DNA from: Anaerolineae bacterium
Lineage (GTDB): Bacteria > Chloroflexota > Anaerolineae > DUEN01
Assembly (NCBI GenBank): GCA_021159845.1
Contig: JAGHDS010000347.1
Coordinates: 1-10,605 of the forward strand
Reading direction: 5' to 3'
DNA: 10,605 bases
Positions 1 to 5,981 of the stretch are shown one piece after another (position 1 is the stretch's first letter; each line of letters begins with the position of its first letter). The position numbers and the translations under genes are program-made. The notes under the pieces are model-generated. The model was not told the DNA's origin. It ran no database searches and saw only the letters and a program-made list of their open reading frames with translations.

Positions 1-64
1 CATGAGGTGGAGTAGGTCCGGAATCAACTGTCTCCTCCCCGTTCGGACGGCCATCATGAGCCAT
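1..64 (-). CDS. Possible N-terminal fragment of a leftward gene (edge-truncated)
   Basis: Reading leftward, an ATG at 64-62 opens a frame that stays free of stops to the window edge (21 codons). The peptide begins MAHDGRPNGEETVDSGP, hydrophilic and Pro/Gly-rich, like a disordered N-terminus. A weak AAAGGG lies about 10 nt upstream of the ATG. A second frame, starting MAVRTGRRQLIPDLL, is also open but uses rare AGG/AGA codons, so I prefer the first. With so few codons no family can be named, and the open frame could be chance. It would be divergent from rpsT. Confidence 0.25.
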   Translation of the reverse strand, partial: MAHDGRPNGEETVDSGPTPPH

Positions 65-141
65 CGCTTTGATGCCCTTTGGACCAAAGCTTACACTCCT
101 AATCTACCACCAATTTGAAATGCACCCCCTCAGTTACCAGA

Positions 142-171
142 TTGGACAAAAACAACAGAACCAGCTATAAT
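142..171 (+). promoter_or_regulatory. Sigma-70-type promoter for rpsT
   Basis: TTGGAC at 142-147 (-35) and a perfect TATAAT at 166-171 (-10) are separated by 18 nt. Transcription would start near 178, giving a leader of about 50 nt before the rpsT GTG at 228. Position, orientation and match to consensus make this one of the best promoters in the window. Confidence 0.8.
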
Positions 172-227
172 AAGCGTCTGTGGGAAGAATGCAAGCTGAG
201 CATTGGAACGACTGAGGAGGGAAGCAG

Positions 228-512
228 GTGGCAAATACCAGGTCCGCGCTGAAACGCACCCGCAGCTCAGAGCGTAAGCGGCTCCGCAACCGCATCATCC
301 GTGGACGCGCTCGCACATATGTCAAGCATACACGGCGTGCCTTGGCAGCAGGTGACTTAGAAGCTGCCCAAGAATACGCCCGTATTGCTATCCAGGCCCT
401 AGACAAGGCGGCGGAAAAAGGCGTCATCCATCGCAACAACGCGGCGCGACGTAAATCCCGCCTGATGAAAGCGCTAAATCAAGCACTGCGACAGGCGCAG
501 CAGGCAGGGTAA
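228..512 (+). CDS. rpsT: 30S ribosomal protein S20
   Basis: Encodes a 94-residue basic protein of the bacterial S20 family, a primary 16S rRNA-binding protein of the small subunit. Typical S20 signatures are visible: MANTRSALKR at the N-terminus, an Arg/Lys-rich segment (residues 9-31), a helical middle containing ALDKAAEKGVIHRNNAARRKSR (split here as ALDKAAEKG at about 57-65 and VIHRNNAARRKSR at about 66-78), and a helical C-terminus. Length fits the family (about 85-95). The start is GTG at 228, supported by GAGGAGG at 214-220 with a 7-nt gap. A strong promoter lies upstream and a symmetric terminator hairpin directly downstream, so it is probably monocistronic. In several bacteria S20 represses its own translation; no leader structure could be assigned to that here. 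Confidence 0.97.
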   Translation: MANTRSALKRTRSSERKRLRNRIIRGRARTYVKHTRRALAAGDLEAAQEYARIAIQALDKAAEKGVIHRNNAARRKSRLMKALNQALRQAQQAG

Positions 513-535
513 TTCAAACAGATTGCAGGATAGTT

Positions 536-568
536 AAAATCCCGGCCCCTCGAAAAGGCCGGGATTTT
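536..568. terminator. Bidirectional rho-independent terminator between rpsT and the response regulator
   Basis: AAAATCCCGGCC (536-547) and its exact complement GGCCGGGATTTT (557-568) form a 12-bp stem with a 9-nt loop. GC pairs sit in the stem core and A/T pairs at its base, so a T run ends the stem on either strand. It lies 23 nt after the rpsT stop and about 31 nt past the stop of the convergent regulator, so it can serve both. Confidence 0.9.
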
Positions 569-599
569 AGATTCTTCATCAGGGCTGATTGTTACACAC

Positions 600-1256
600 T
601 TATGAATCAACGTCCAGACGATATCCTTTTCCACGCACTGTGCGCACATATCGTGGGTGCTTGGGATCCACCTCGATCTTTTTACGCAACCAGCACACAT
701 GCACTTCCAGGGTGCGCGTGTCGCCTAAATATTGCGTATCCCAGATCTTCTTCATCAGCTCCTCGCGGCTGACGGTTTCTCCAGCTCGTTCCATCAAGGC
801 CATCAACAAATCACATTCCTTAGGTCGCAATTTCTGCTTGCCCCTCGGCCCCTGTACAACCCGCGTTGCTGGGTCCAGGATGAGATCCCCCACTTGCAGC
901 AGCTTCGGAGCATGTTGCTCCAATATCTCGCCGATACGAGCGGTGAGCTTACGAGCAGTAAAAGGCTTTCTCATCTGCATCTCACAAGGCACGTCCTCCA
1001 CGAATCCATTTTCATCCGTCAGGAGCAGAAGGGCGCTATGAGGCGAAGCCCGCCGCAATGAACGACACAGCCGCCCGGCAGAACGCGACGTGGTCCCATC
1101 TACAATGACGAGATCAGGCAAGTTCTCACGAGCCAATTCGATAGCCGATCGCTGACTAGCAGCCAACGTGATCCGCATTCCCTTGCTCTCCAGGCGCGGC
1201 CATATAGGGTCTAAGATAGGATCGCTCTTGCCAACAAAGAGGATATGACTTCCCAT
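600..1256 (-). CDS. OmpR/PhoB-family response regulator with atypical receiver domain
   Basis: A 218-residue transcription factor. Residues about 3-115 form a receiver-like domain: ILFVGKSD at strand 1, LVIVDGT with the phospho-acceptor-position Asp53, LLLLT with Thr80, and RKPF with Lys97-Pro98. The usual acidic pair after strand 1, which binds Mg2+, is replaced by Gly9-Lys10, so ordinary phosphorylation is doubtful although Asp53 remains. Residues about 120-215 are a winged-helix DNA-binding domain: LRPKECDLL, the recognition helix RTLEVHVCWLRKKIE (181-195) and the wing RGKGYRLD. The ATG at 1256 follows AAGGTG after about 4 nt, and a strong promoter lies at 1305-1333. No histidine kinase gene is adjacent, so it is an orphan and its targets are unknown. 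Family membership is certain; phosphorylation-independent control is inferred. Confidence 0.93.
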   Translation of the reverse strand: MGSHILFVGKSDPILDPIWPRLESKGMRITLAASQRSAIELARENLPDLVIVDGTTSRSAGRLCRSLRRASPHSALLLLTDENGFVEDVPCEMQMRKPFTARKLTARIGEILEQHAPKLLQVGDLILDPATRVVQGPRGKQKLRPKECDLLMALMERAGETVSREELMKKIWDTQYLGDTRTLEVHVCWLRKKIEVDPKHPRYVRTVRGKGYRLDVDS

Positions 1257-1304
1257 ACATCACCTTGCACACGGTGCCACGCCATCCGAGGAAAACTCCC
1301 ATTC

Positions 1305-1333
1305 ATTATACCTTACCCGCACACTGCTCGCAA
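1305..1333 (-). promoter_or_regulatory. Promoter for the OmpR/PhoB-type regulator
   Basis: On the minus strand TTGCGA (1333-1328) and a perfect TATAAT (1310-1305) are separated by exactly 17 nt. Transcription would start near 1298, leaving a leader of about 42 nt before the ATG at 1256. Spacing and -10 match are ideal. Confidence 0.8.
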
Positions 1334-1641
1334 TAGGCACCTGTTCCCTGGTTTATATTGCCACTTCCCCTCGAGTAGCGCCGCCGCGAGATTGGCATAC
1401 TACATATAGTACATGTAGCACGAATTAATACTACCTATTGTGTCATTTCCTTCTTGAATCGACCACTCGATCATTGACAACCGTTTCTGCGAATTTCGTC
1501 TAGGATATCAATCGTCCCACTTCGGGGGAAAAATGGACTATAAAATGATATATCCTTCCCACATTCGAGCCTGGCCGCCAATACTTTGAGGGCGTACACC
1601 CCACCTCGCTGCCATCTTCTGCAGAAGGACGGTCAACATAC
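1334..1641. other. Noncoding gap between GH127 gene and response regulator, with AT-rich repeat patch
   Basis: No convincing gene is seen here; the short open frames have unlikely composition. The one conspicuous patch is 1397-1434. It contains ATACTAC twice (1397-1403 and 1428-1434, 31 bp apart), the palindrome TACATGTA (1410-1417), and the inverted pair CTACAT/ATGTAG (1400-1405 and 1413-1418). It lies about 65-100 bp upstream of the regulator's -35 box and could be an operator. A 12-bp palindrome CTTCTGCAGAAG sits at 1616-1627, just past the GH127 stop. No clear intrinsic terminator with a T run was found for the GH127 gene. Confidence 0.45.
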
Positions 1642-3522
1642 TCAGCCTTGCACTTCCGGGAACTCCGCGATACGCAAATGAGAGCTGCCATACGGAATCA
1701 ACGTCAGCGCCTCTACAGGCTCTGATGACATCACTGGGCTCTCCGGCACCGGGCCGGCCGAGTTTCTCACCAGCCCCCACTCAGGGATACGACGCCCATA
1801 TGCCCGCATCTGCACGGCAACCTGCTCTGGATGGAAGGGGATCTCACCCACTGGCCTGGTGATCACCGAAACAGATCGACCGGGCTCATCCCGATCAACG
1901 ATCAGTCCATAGTTCCACGGGGAACGCGGATACACCTCCCAATCAGCATGAGGAAGTTCGCCACCGATCTGCTTCCACTCCTCGGCGATCTTCAATACGA
2001 ATACCAACGGACCATATTCGAGGCTAACAGCATTGCGGTAACGCGTCGTTGCCCGCACAAGCATGGGGAATATTAGCTCCACTTCATCACCCGGATGCCA
2101 GGTGCGTTCGACCACATGAAAGCGAGCAGCTTCCACGGTCTCCGGCGCATCCTCCCCGATTTGAATGGTCGCCCCCTCAGCCCAAGCCGGGATCCGGAAC
2201 CATAAGGGGAACGTCACCGGCCGCTCCGAAGAGACACGGAAACGGACTACTCCACCGAATGGATAATCTGTCTCCTCAACCACGGTCACTTGTGCTCCAT
2301 CACCAACAAGCGCTTGCACCTGAGATGGCCCATATGCCACGACCGCCAGCCCATTGTCCGGCGTAGCCATCCATAGATGCTTGATGAACTTTGGCCATCC
2401 CTGATGCATGTTGGCTGTGCAACACCCAAAGTTAGGCTCCAACCCGAAGACATTAGAATCCGGGCCATTGTTCGTCCAATGACGCTCAGCGACTGTGCAC
2501 AATACCTGGTTAGCCTGTTGGTCATACTGATGTGCCCACATGTCCGGGGTAAAGGGCGCTGGCAACGCATTGTACGCCAATTTCTCCAGTCGATCTCCTA
2601 GCACCGGATCCCCCAAGATGGCAATGACGTTTTCTAACGAGAACATGAATTCCACTACAGCACACAACTCAGTGCCTTGAGTGGGATCAAGCCCGGCCAG
2701 GTGCTCATCACCGGTGAAGAGTCCCGTAACCTGGCCATGATAACGATCCAGATTTTCCAACGCGACATAAACTGCCCGTCGATAACGCTCATTATGGCTT
2801 TGCTGGTACCATACAGCCGGGTTCTTGATCGCCATAGCCACGTTTACCACATGGTGCTCGTGCCGGAACTCGAACGGCTCAATTTTTGCCCGCCAAGGGA
2901 ATTCGAAAAACCAACTCGCCCAATCGAACCCAGCCTCATATTGTCTGCGAGCCAAATCCAATAGCCAGGGCTCCCCGATATGGTTATACAACCAATAAAT
3001 GGAGAGCACATTATCGGCATACCGCACACCACGCCAGGTATCATGTGGGAGATCCACCGGTGCATTCCACAAATGCCAGAAGTAGCGACGCATTAACGTC
3101 AGCACCCGGTCATCGCCCGTCGCCTCGTGGTACTGGCTTAGCGCCTTCAAGGCAACCATCAACGGCCAGGTATCCTCATTCTGCGGCGGGCCGAACCAAC
3201 CATCCTCTCGCTGGCTAGCAATCATGGCCTCGATCCAATGACGCGCTTTGGCCAATAATCTTCCATCCTCCAGCAAGAAAGCAATAGGAATCAGCCCGTC
3301 GCAATAGTAAGGGCCGCGCTCCCACGCCTCGCCAGTGCCTCCCAGCCAAGCGCTATTTGGGCCTACATCGGGCCAAAATTCATCCAAATGGCCTGTAAGC
3401 CCATCGGCTTGAATACGAAGCTGGCGTAACAGCCATCCACGCGGCCTCACAGCCCCAAGCGGGAGTGGGACTAGTGTGAGAGGAGCCAAAGGATCACGGT
3501 TCTGCAGATAGAATGAGCTCAT
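1642..3522 (-). CDS. GH127-type (DUF1680) beta-L-arabinofuranosidase-like glycoside hydrolase
   Basis: About 626 residues, with no signal peptide visible, so probably cytoplasmic. The family cleaves terminal beta-L-arabinofuranosyl units using a zinc-bound cysteine nucleophile. In the characterised Bifidobacterium enzyme HypBA1 the key residues are Glu322, Glu338, Cys340, Cys417 and Cys418. Numbered from the TTG at 3525, the counterparts are GTELC (Glu286, Cys288) and FGCCTAN (Cys368, Cys369); the Cys288-Cys368 spacing of 80 is close to HypBA1's 77. Glu274 in GDEHL is a candidate acid/base. The N-terminal two-thirds is Trp-rich and helical, as in an (alpha/alpha)6 barrel; the C-terminal part (about 390-620) is beta-rich. 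I chose ATG 3522 because GGAGG at 3533-3529 lies 6 nt away; TTG 3525 is only 3 nt from it. Exact substrate is unproven: other DUF1680 families such as GH146 are close. Confidence 0.85.
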   Translation of the reverse strand: MSSFYLQNRDPLAPLTLVPLPLGAVRPRGWLLRQLRIQADGLTGHLDEFWPDVGPNSAWLGGTGEAWERGPYYCDGLIPIAFLLEDGRLLAKARHWIEAMIASQREDGWFGPPQNEDTWPLMVALKALSQYHEATGDDRVLTLMRRYFWHLWNAPVDLPHDTWRGVRYADNVLSIYWLYNHIGEPWLLDLARRQYEAGFDWASWFFEFPWRAKIEPFEFRHEHHVVNVAMAIKNPAVWYQQSHNERYRRAVYVALENLDRYHGQVTGLFTGDEHLAGLDPTQGTELCAVVEFMFSLENVIAILGDPVLGDRLEKLAYNALPAPFTPDMWAHQYDQQANQVLCTVAERHWTNNGPDSNVFGLEPNFGCCTANMHQGWPKFIKHLWMATPDNGLAVVAYGPSQVQALVGDGAQVTVVEETDYPFGGVVRFRVSSERPVTFPLWFRIPAWAEGATIQIGEDAPETVEAARFHVVERTWHPGDEVELIFPMLVRATTRYRNAVSLEYGPLVFVLKIAEEWKQIGGELPHADWEVYPRSPWNYGLIVDRDEPGRSVSVITRPVGEIPFHPEQVAVQMRAYGRRIPEWGLVRNSAGPVPESPVMSSEPVEALTLIPYGSSHLRIAEFPEVQG

Positions 3523-3648
3523 CAATATCCTCCGAGTATCACTGGGAACCCGACTTTCCTCGCCACGTCACTATTCACCGTTAGGGTAAGAGAGATTAGC
3601 TGCGCCACATCTTCGTACACTGGGTCTCACAGAGTTGTGTGTCCTGCA

Positions 3649-3675
3649 GTCCAACAGCCCGATGGTCTGTTGGAC
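3649..3675. other. Hairpin in the GH127 leader region
   Basis: GTCCAACAG (3649-3657) and CTGTTGGAC (3667-3675) are perfect complements around a 9-nt loop. A second outer pairing, CTGCA (3644-3648) with TGCAG (3686-3690), could extend the structure across an asymmetric internal loop. No T run follows on either strand, so it is not a standard terminator. If the proposed minus-strand promoter is right, it lies in the 5' leader of the GH127 mRNA. Confidence 0.5.
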
Positions 3676-3725
3676 CCCATCACCTTGCAGTCCCCCCTCC
3701 TCAACTCGCTCCGCTAACCACCGCG

Positions 3726-3755
3726 AGTATCCCGTACCCTGCACCGATTTGTCAA
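3726..3755 (-). promoter_or_regulatory. Candidate promoter for the GH127 gene
   Basis: On the minus strand a consensus TTGACA (3755-3750) is followed after 18 nt by GATACT (3731-3726), a 4-of-6 match to the -10 box. Transcription would begin near 3719 and give a leader of roughly 200 nt that includes the 3649-3675 hairpin. The perfect -35 is the main support; the -10 is ordinary. Confidence 0.5.
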
Positions 3756-3908
3756 GTCGGCAGGAGGACAGTGCAAGCATCATTCATAGACACCCACCAC
3801 GGAACCGTCGGGCTACGCTTTACAAGGGGTACGAGGACCACTTCAAGCCGTCTTCCCCAGCGCATGGGCACCTATCGGCCGGTTTTCGTCGTTCCGTCCA
3901 GGTTGAGG
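3756..3908. other. Rest of the divergent GH127-lepA intergenic region; no gene seen
   Basis: The whole gap between the divergent GH127 and lepA starts is about 446 bp. Outside the listed hairpin, promoter boxes and lepA leader I see no coding or RNA signal. The open frames across it (on + from about 3635, on - from about 3783) have Ser/Pro/Arg-rich, unrecognisable products and overlap the promoter elements, so I treat them as chance. Confidence 0.5.
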
Positions 3909-3914
3909 TATAAT
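3909..3914 (+). promoter_or_regulatory. -10 box of the probable lepA promoter
   Basis: A perfect TATAAT at 3909-3914 would start transcription near 3921, giving a 5' leader of about 48 nt before lepA. No good -35 is present: the best placements 17-19 nt upstream (TCGTCG, TTCGTC, TTTCGT) match poorly. The call rests on the -10 box and its position. Confidence 0.5.
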
Positions 3915-3944
3915 CTACATTGAATCGTTTCAAGGACAAAAGGG

Positions 3945-3965
3945 ATGTCTCGCGACACTGGCTAA
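3945..3965 (+). CDS. Six-codon leader mini-ORF upstream of lepA
   Basis: ATG at 3945 encodes MSRDTG and stops at TAA 3963-3965. AAGGA at 3932-3936 sits 8 nt upstream, ideal for a ribosome site, whereas the lepA ATG at 3969 has no purine-rich sequence at the right distance. The mini-ORF is in the same frame as lepA and its stop ends only 3 nt before lepA's ATG. This suggests termination and reinitiation onto lepA. It could instead be an accident of a leader with a displaced ribosome site. Confidence 0.4.
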   Translation: MSRDTG

Positions 3966-3968
3966 GCG

Positions 3969-5774
3969 ATGATGGATTTAGAACACATCCGGAATTTTTG
4001 TATTATCGCCCATATTGATCACGGTAAATCGACCCTGGCCGACCGTCTACTCCAGCTCACCGGGACGCTGAGCGAGCGAGAGATGCGCGATCAGGTCCTG
4101 GATGATATGGACCTGGAGCGTGAGAAGGGCGTGACGATCAAGGATTCCGCTGTACGAATGATGTACACGCACACAGATGGCGAAACTTACGAGCTGAACT
4201 TGATCGACACACCCGGCCATGTCGATTTCTCCTACGAGGTCTCCCGGGCATTGGCCGCCTGCGAAGGGGCCATCCTCGTGGTAGATGCCACGCAAGGCAT
4301 CGAAGCCCAAACGCTGGCCAACCTCTACCTGGCGCTGGAACACGACCTGGAGATCATCCCCGTGGTCAACAAGATTGACCTGCCCTCTGCACAGCCCGAT
4401 GAGGTGGCACAGGAGGTCGCCGATCTATTGGGCGTGGAAGAGGAATCGGTCCTCCGCGTCTCCGCCAAGGAGGGTACAAATGTCGATCAGGTGCTCCAGG
4501 CAGTAGTGGAGCATGTTCCACCGCCCCAGGGGGACCCCAATGCACCACTTCGGGCGCTGATCTTCGATTCACACTACGACGCTTACAAGGGCGTCGTGGC
4601 TTACGTGCGCCTCATGGATGGGAGTATCTCCGCCGATGAGCCACTGCTCCTGATGTCATCCGGGACGGAGACGCTGCCAGTGGAGATCGGCGTGTTCACA
4701 CCAGCTATGCGCCCCACCACAGGACTATCCGCAGGAGAGGTCGGGTACATCGCCACGGGGCTGAAAACGGTGCGGGAATGCCGGGTAGGGGATACGATCA
4801 CGCTGGCAGCGAACCCGGCGACAGAGCCATTGCCCGGCTATCAACCGATGAAGCCTATGGTCTTCGCATCCGTTTACCCCACCGAGGGCGAGGATTATGA
4901 GCTGCTGCGCGAGGCGCTCGAGAAATTACAGCTCAACGACGCGGCGCTTACCTTCCAGCCTGAGACATCACAGGCGTTGGGGTTCGGCTTCCGCTGTGGG
5001 TTCCTGGGCCTGTTCCACATGGAGATCGTGCAGGAACGGCTGGAACGAGAGTATGGATTGGATGTAGTGTTCACAGCGCCCTCTGTGGAGTACCGCGTGC
5101 GCAAGACAAATGGTGAAGAGATCATCGTGGATAACCCGGCCGAGCTACCGCCCGAGAATGAGATCGAGGAGATCGCTGAGCCGTGGGTGGAGATCACCGT
5201 CTTCACGCCGGCGGAGTTCATCGGCACAGTGATGGAGCTGGTCACCAAGCGGCGCGGTGAGTTCAAGAACCAGGCATACCTCGATCAGCGACGGGTATTG
5301 CTCACCTACAAGATCCCACTCGGCGAGATCCTGGTCGACTTCTACAATGATCTGAAGGCGCGCACGCGCGGCTATGCCTCGCTCGACTACCAGTTTGACG
5401 GCTATCGACCAGCGGACATGGTACGTCTGGACGTGCTGGTCAATGAGCAGCCAGTAGATGCTCTATCCATGATCGTGCACCGGGATCAGGCATACATCAA
5501 GGGACAACGCCTGGTCTCCAAGATGAAGGAAGTCATCCCCCGGCAACTATTTACGGTGCCCATCCAGGCAGCTATTGGAAGGAAAGTGATCTCCCGCGCC
5601 AACGTTAAGGCGTTACGGAAGGACGTGCTCGCCAAGTGTTATGGCGGCGACGTCACCCGGAAGCGCAAGCTTTTGGAGAGACAGAAAGCGGGCAAGAAGC
5701 GCATGAAGAAGATCGGCCGGGTGGAAATTCCGCAAGAGGCCTTCTTCACCGTATTGCGGCTGGAAGAGGAGTGA
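3969..5774 (+). CDS. lepA: Elongation factor 4 (LepA), ribosome-associated GTPase
   Basis: A 601-residue translational GTPase matching the usual LepA length (about 600). GTPase motifs are intact: G1 AHIDHGKST (14-22), switch I REKGVTIK (51-58), G3 DTPGH (80-84, with His84 in the catalytic His position), G4 NKID (134-137) and G5 SAK (165-167). The LepA-specific C-terminal domain is clear, with CYGGDVTRKRKLLERQ and VEIPQEAFF near the end. LepA resembles EF-G without its domain IV and acts on the ribosome, with proposed roles in back-translocation and in initiation or 30S assembly. The start is ATG 3969 or ATG 3972; either gives the normal N-terminus before HIRNF. Upstream is an in-frame stop (3963-3965). 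It diverges from the GH127 gene and stands 207 bp before the histidine kinase. Confidence 0.97.
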   Translation: MMDLEHIRNFCIIAHIDHGKSTLADRLLQLTGTLSEREMRDQVLDDMDLEREKGVTIKDSAVRMMYTHTDGETYELNLIDTPGHVDFSYEVSRALAACEGAILVVDATQGIEAQTLANLYLALEHDLEIIPVVNKIDLPSAQPDEVAQEVADLLGVEEESVLRVSAKEGTNVDQVLQAVVEHVPPPQGDPNAPLRALIFDSHYDAYKGVVAYVRLMDGSISADEPLLLMSSGTETLPVEIGVFTPAMRPTTGLSAGEVGYIATGLKTVRECRVGDTITLAANPATEPLPGYQPMKPMVFASVYPTEGEDYELLREALEKLQLNDAALTFQPETSQALGFGFRCGFLGLFHMEIVQERLEREYGLDVVFTAPSVEYRVRKTNGEEIIVDNPAELPPENEIEEIAEPWVEITVFTPAEFIGTVMELVTKRRGEFKNQAYLDQRRVLLTYKIPLGEILVDFYNDLKARTRGYASLDYQFDGYRPADMVRLDVLVNEQPVDALSMIVHRDQAYIKGQRLVSKMKEVIPRQLFTVPIQAAIGRKVISRANVKALRKDVLAKCYGGDVTRKRKLLERQKAGKKRMKKIGRVEIPQEAFFTVLRLEEE

Positions 5775-5881
5775 CGCTCGAAGCACCTCCTGATACAGCG
5801 ACCTGGCATCGTGCAATCCCTGTAGCACCCCGAAGCCTTGTTCCCTCAACCTACCCGTGCACATCCGAGCTTCTTGTCAAC

Positions 5882-5913
5882 TCGGGCGCTTCAGCGCTCG
5901 GTGAGGCGCCCGA
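5882..5913 (+). other. Strong hairpin between lepA and the hybrid kinase gene
   Basis: TCGGGCGCTTCA (5882-5893) pairs with TGAGGCGCCCGA (5902-5913) as a 12-bp stem with one T-G wobble and an 8-nt loop. It is GC-rich enough to be a terminator stem for lepA, but the following bases (CTGCCGCAGG) contain no T run. It may instead be a processing or pause site, or a structure in the kinase leader. The rest of the 207-bp gap shows no gene or clear promoter. Confidence 0.5.
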
Positions 5914-5981
5914 CTGCCGCAGGATGATTCGCCGCACACTCCCCAAAGGACCGAGAGTCTGTACCGGACCGGGAGGCAACC

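Noticed and set aside
589..1061. Overlapping plus-strand open frames of 109-150 codons across the response regulator
   Set aside because: They are antisense to a clear winged-helix regulator; the Ser/Arg/Cys-rich products look like nothing known.
1616..1627. 12-bp palindrome CTTCTGCAGAAG as a terminator of the GH127 gene
   Set aside because: With no loop bases it cannot form a good RNA hairpin as is, and no T run follows on the minus strand.
3640..3760. T-box or cobalamin riboswitch upstream of GH127 or lepA
   Set aside because: A hairpin and G-rich stretches are present, but the T-box core (GGTGGNACCGCG-like) and the cobalamin box are not found, and no terminator with a T run follows.
3635..3923. 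Two plus-strand open frames (92 and 94 codons) and a 70-codon minus-strand frame in the GH127-lepA gap
   Set aside because: The low-complexity Pro/Ser/Arg composition, absence of ribosome sites and overlap with the lepA -10 box and the proposed GH127 promoter argue for chance frames.
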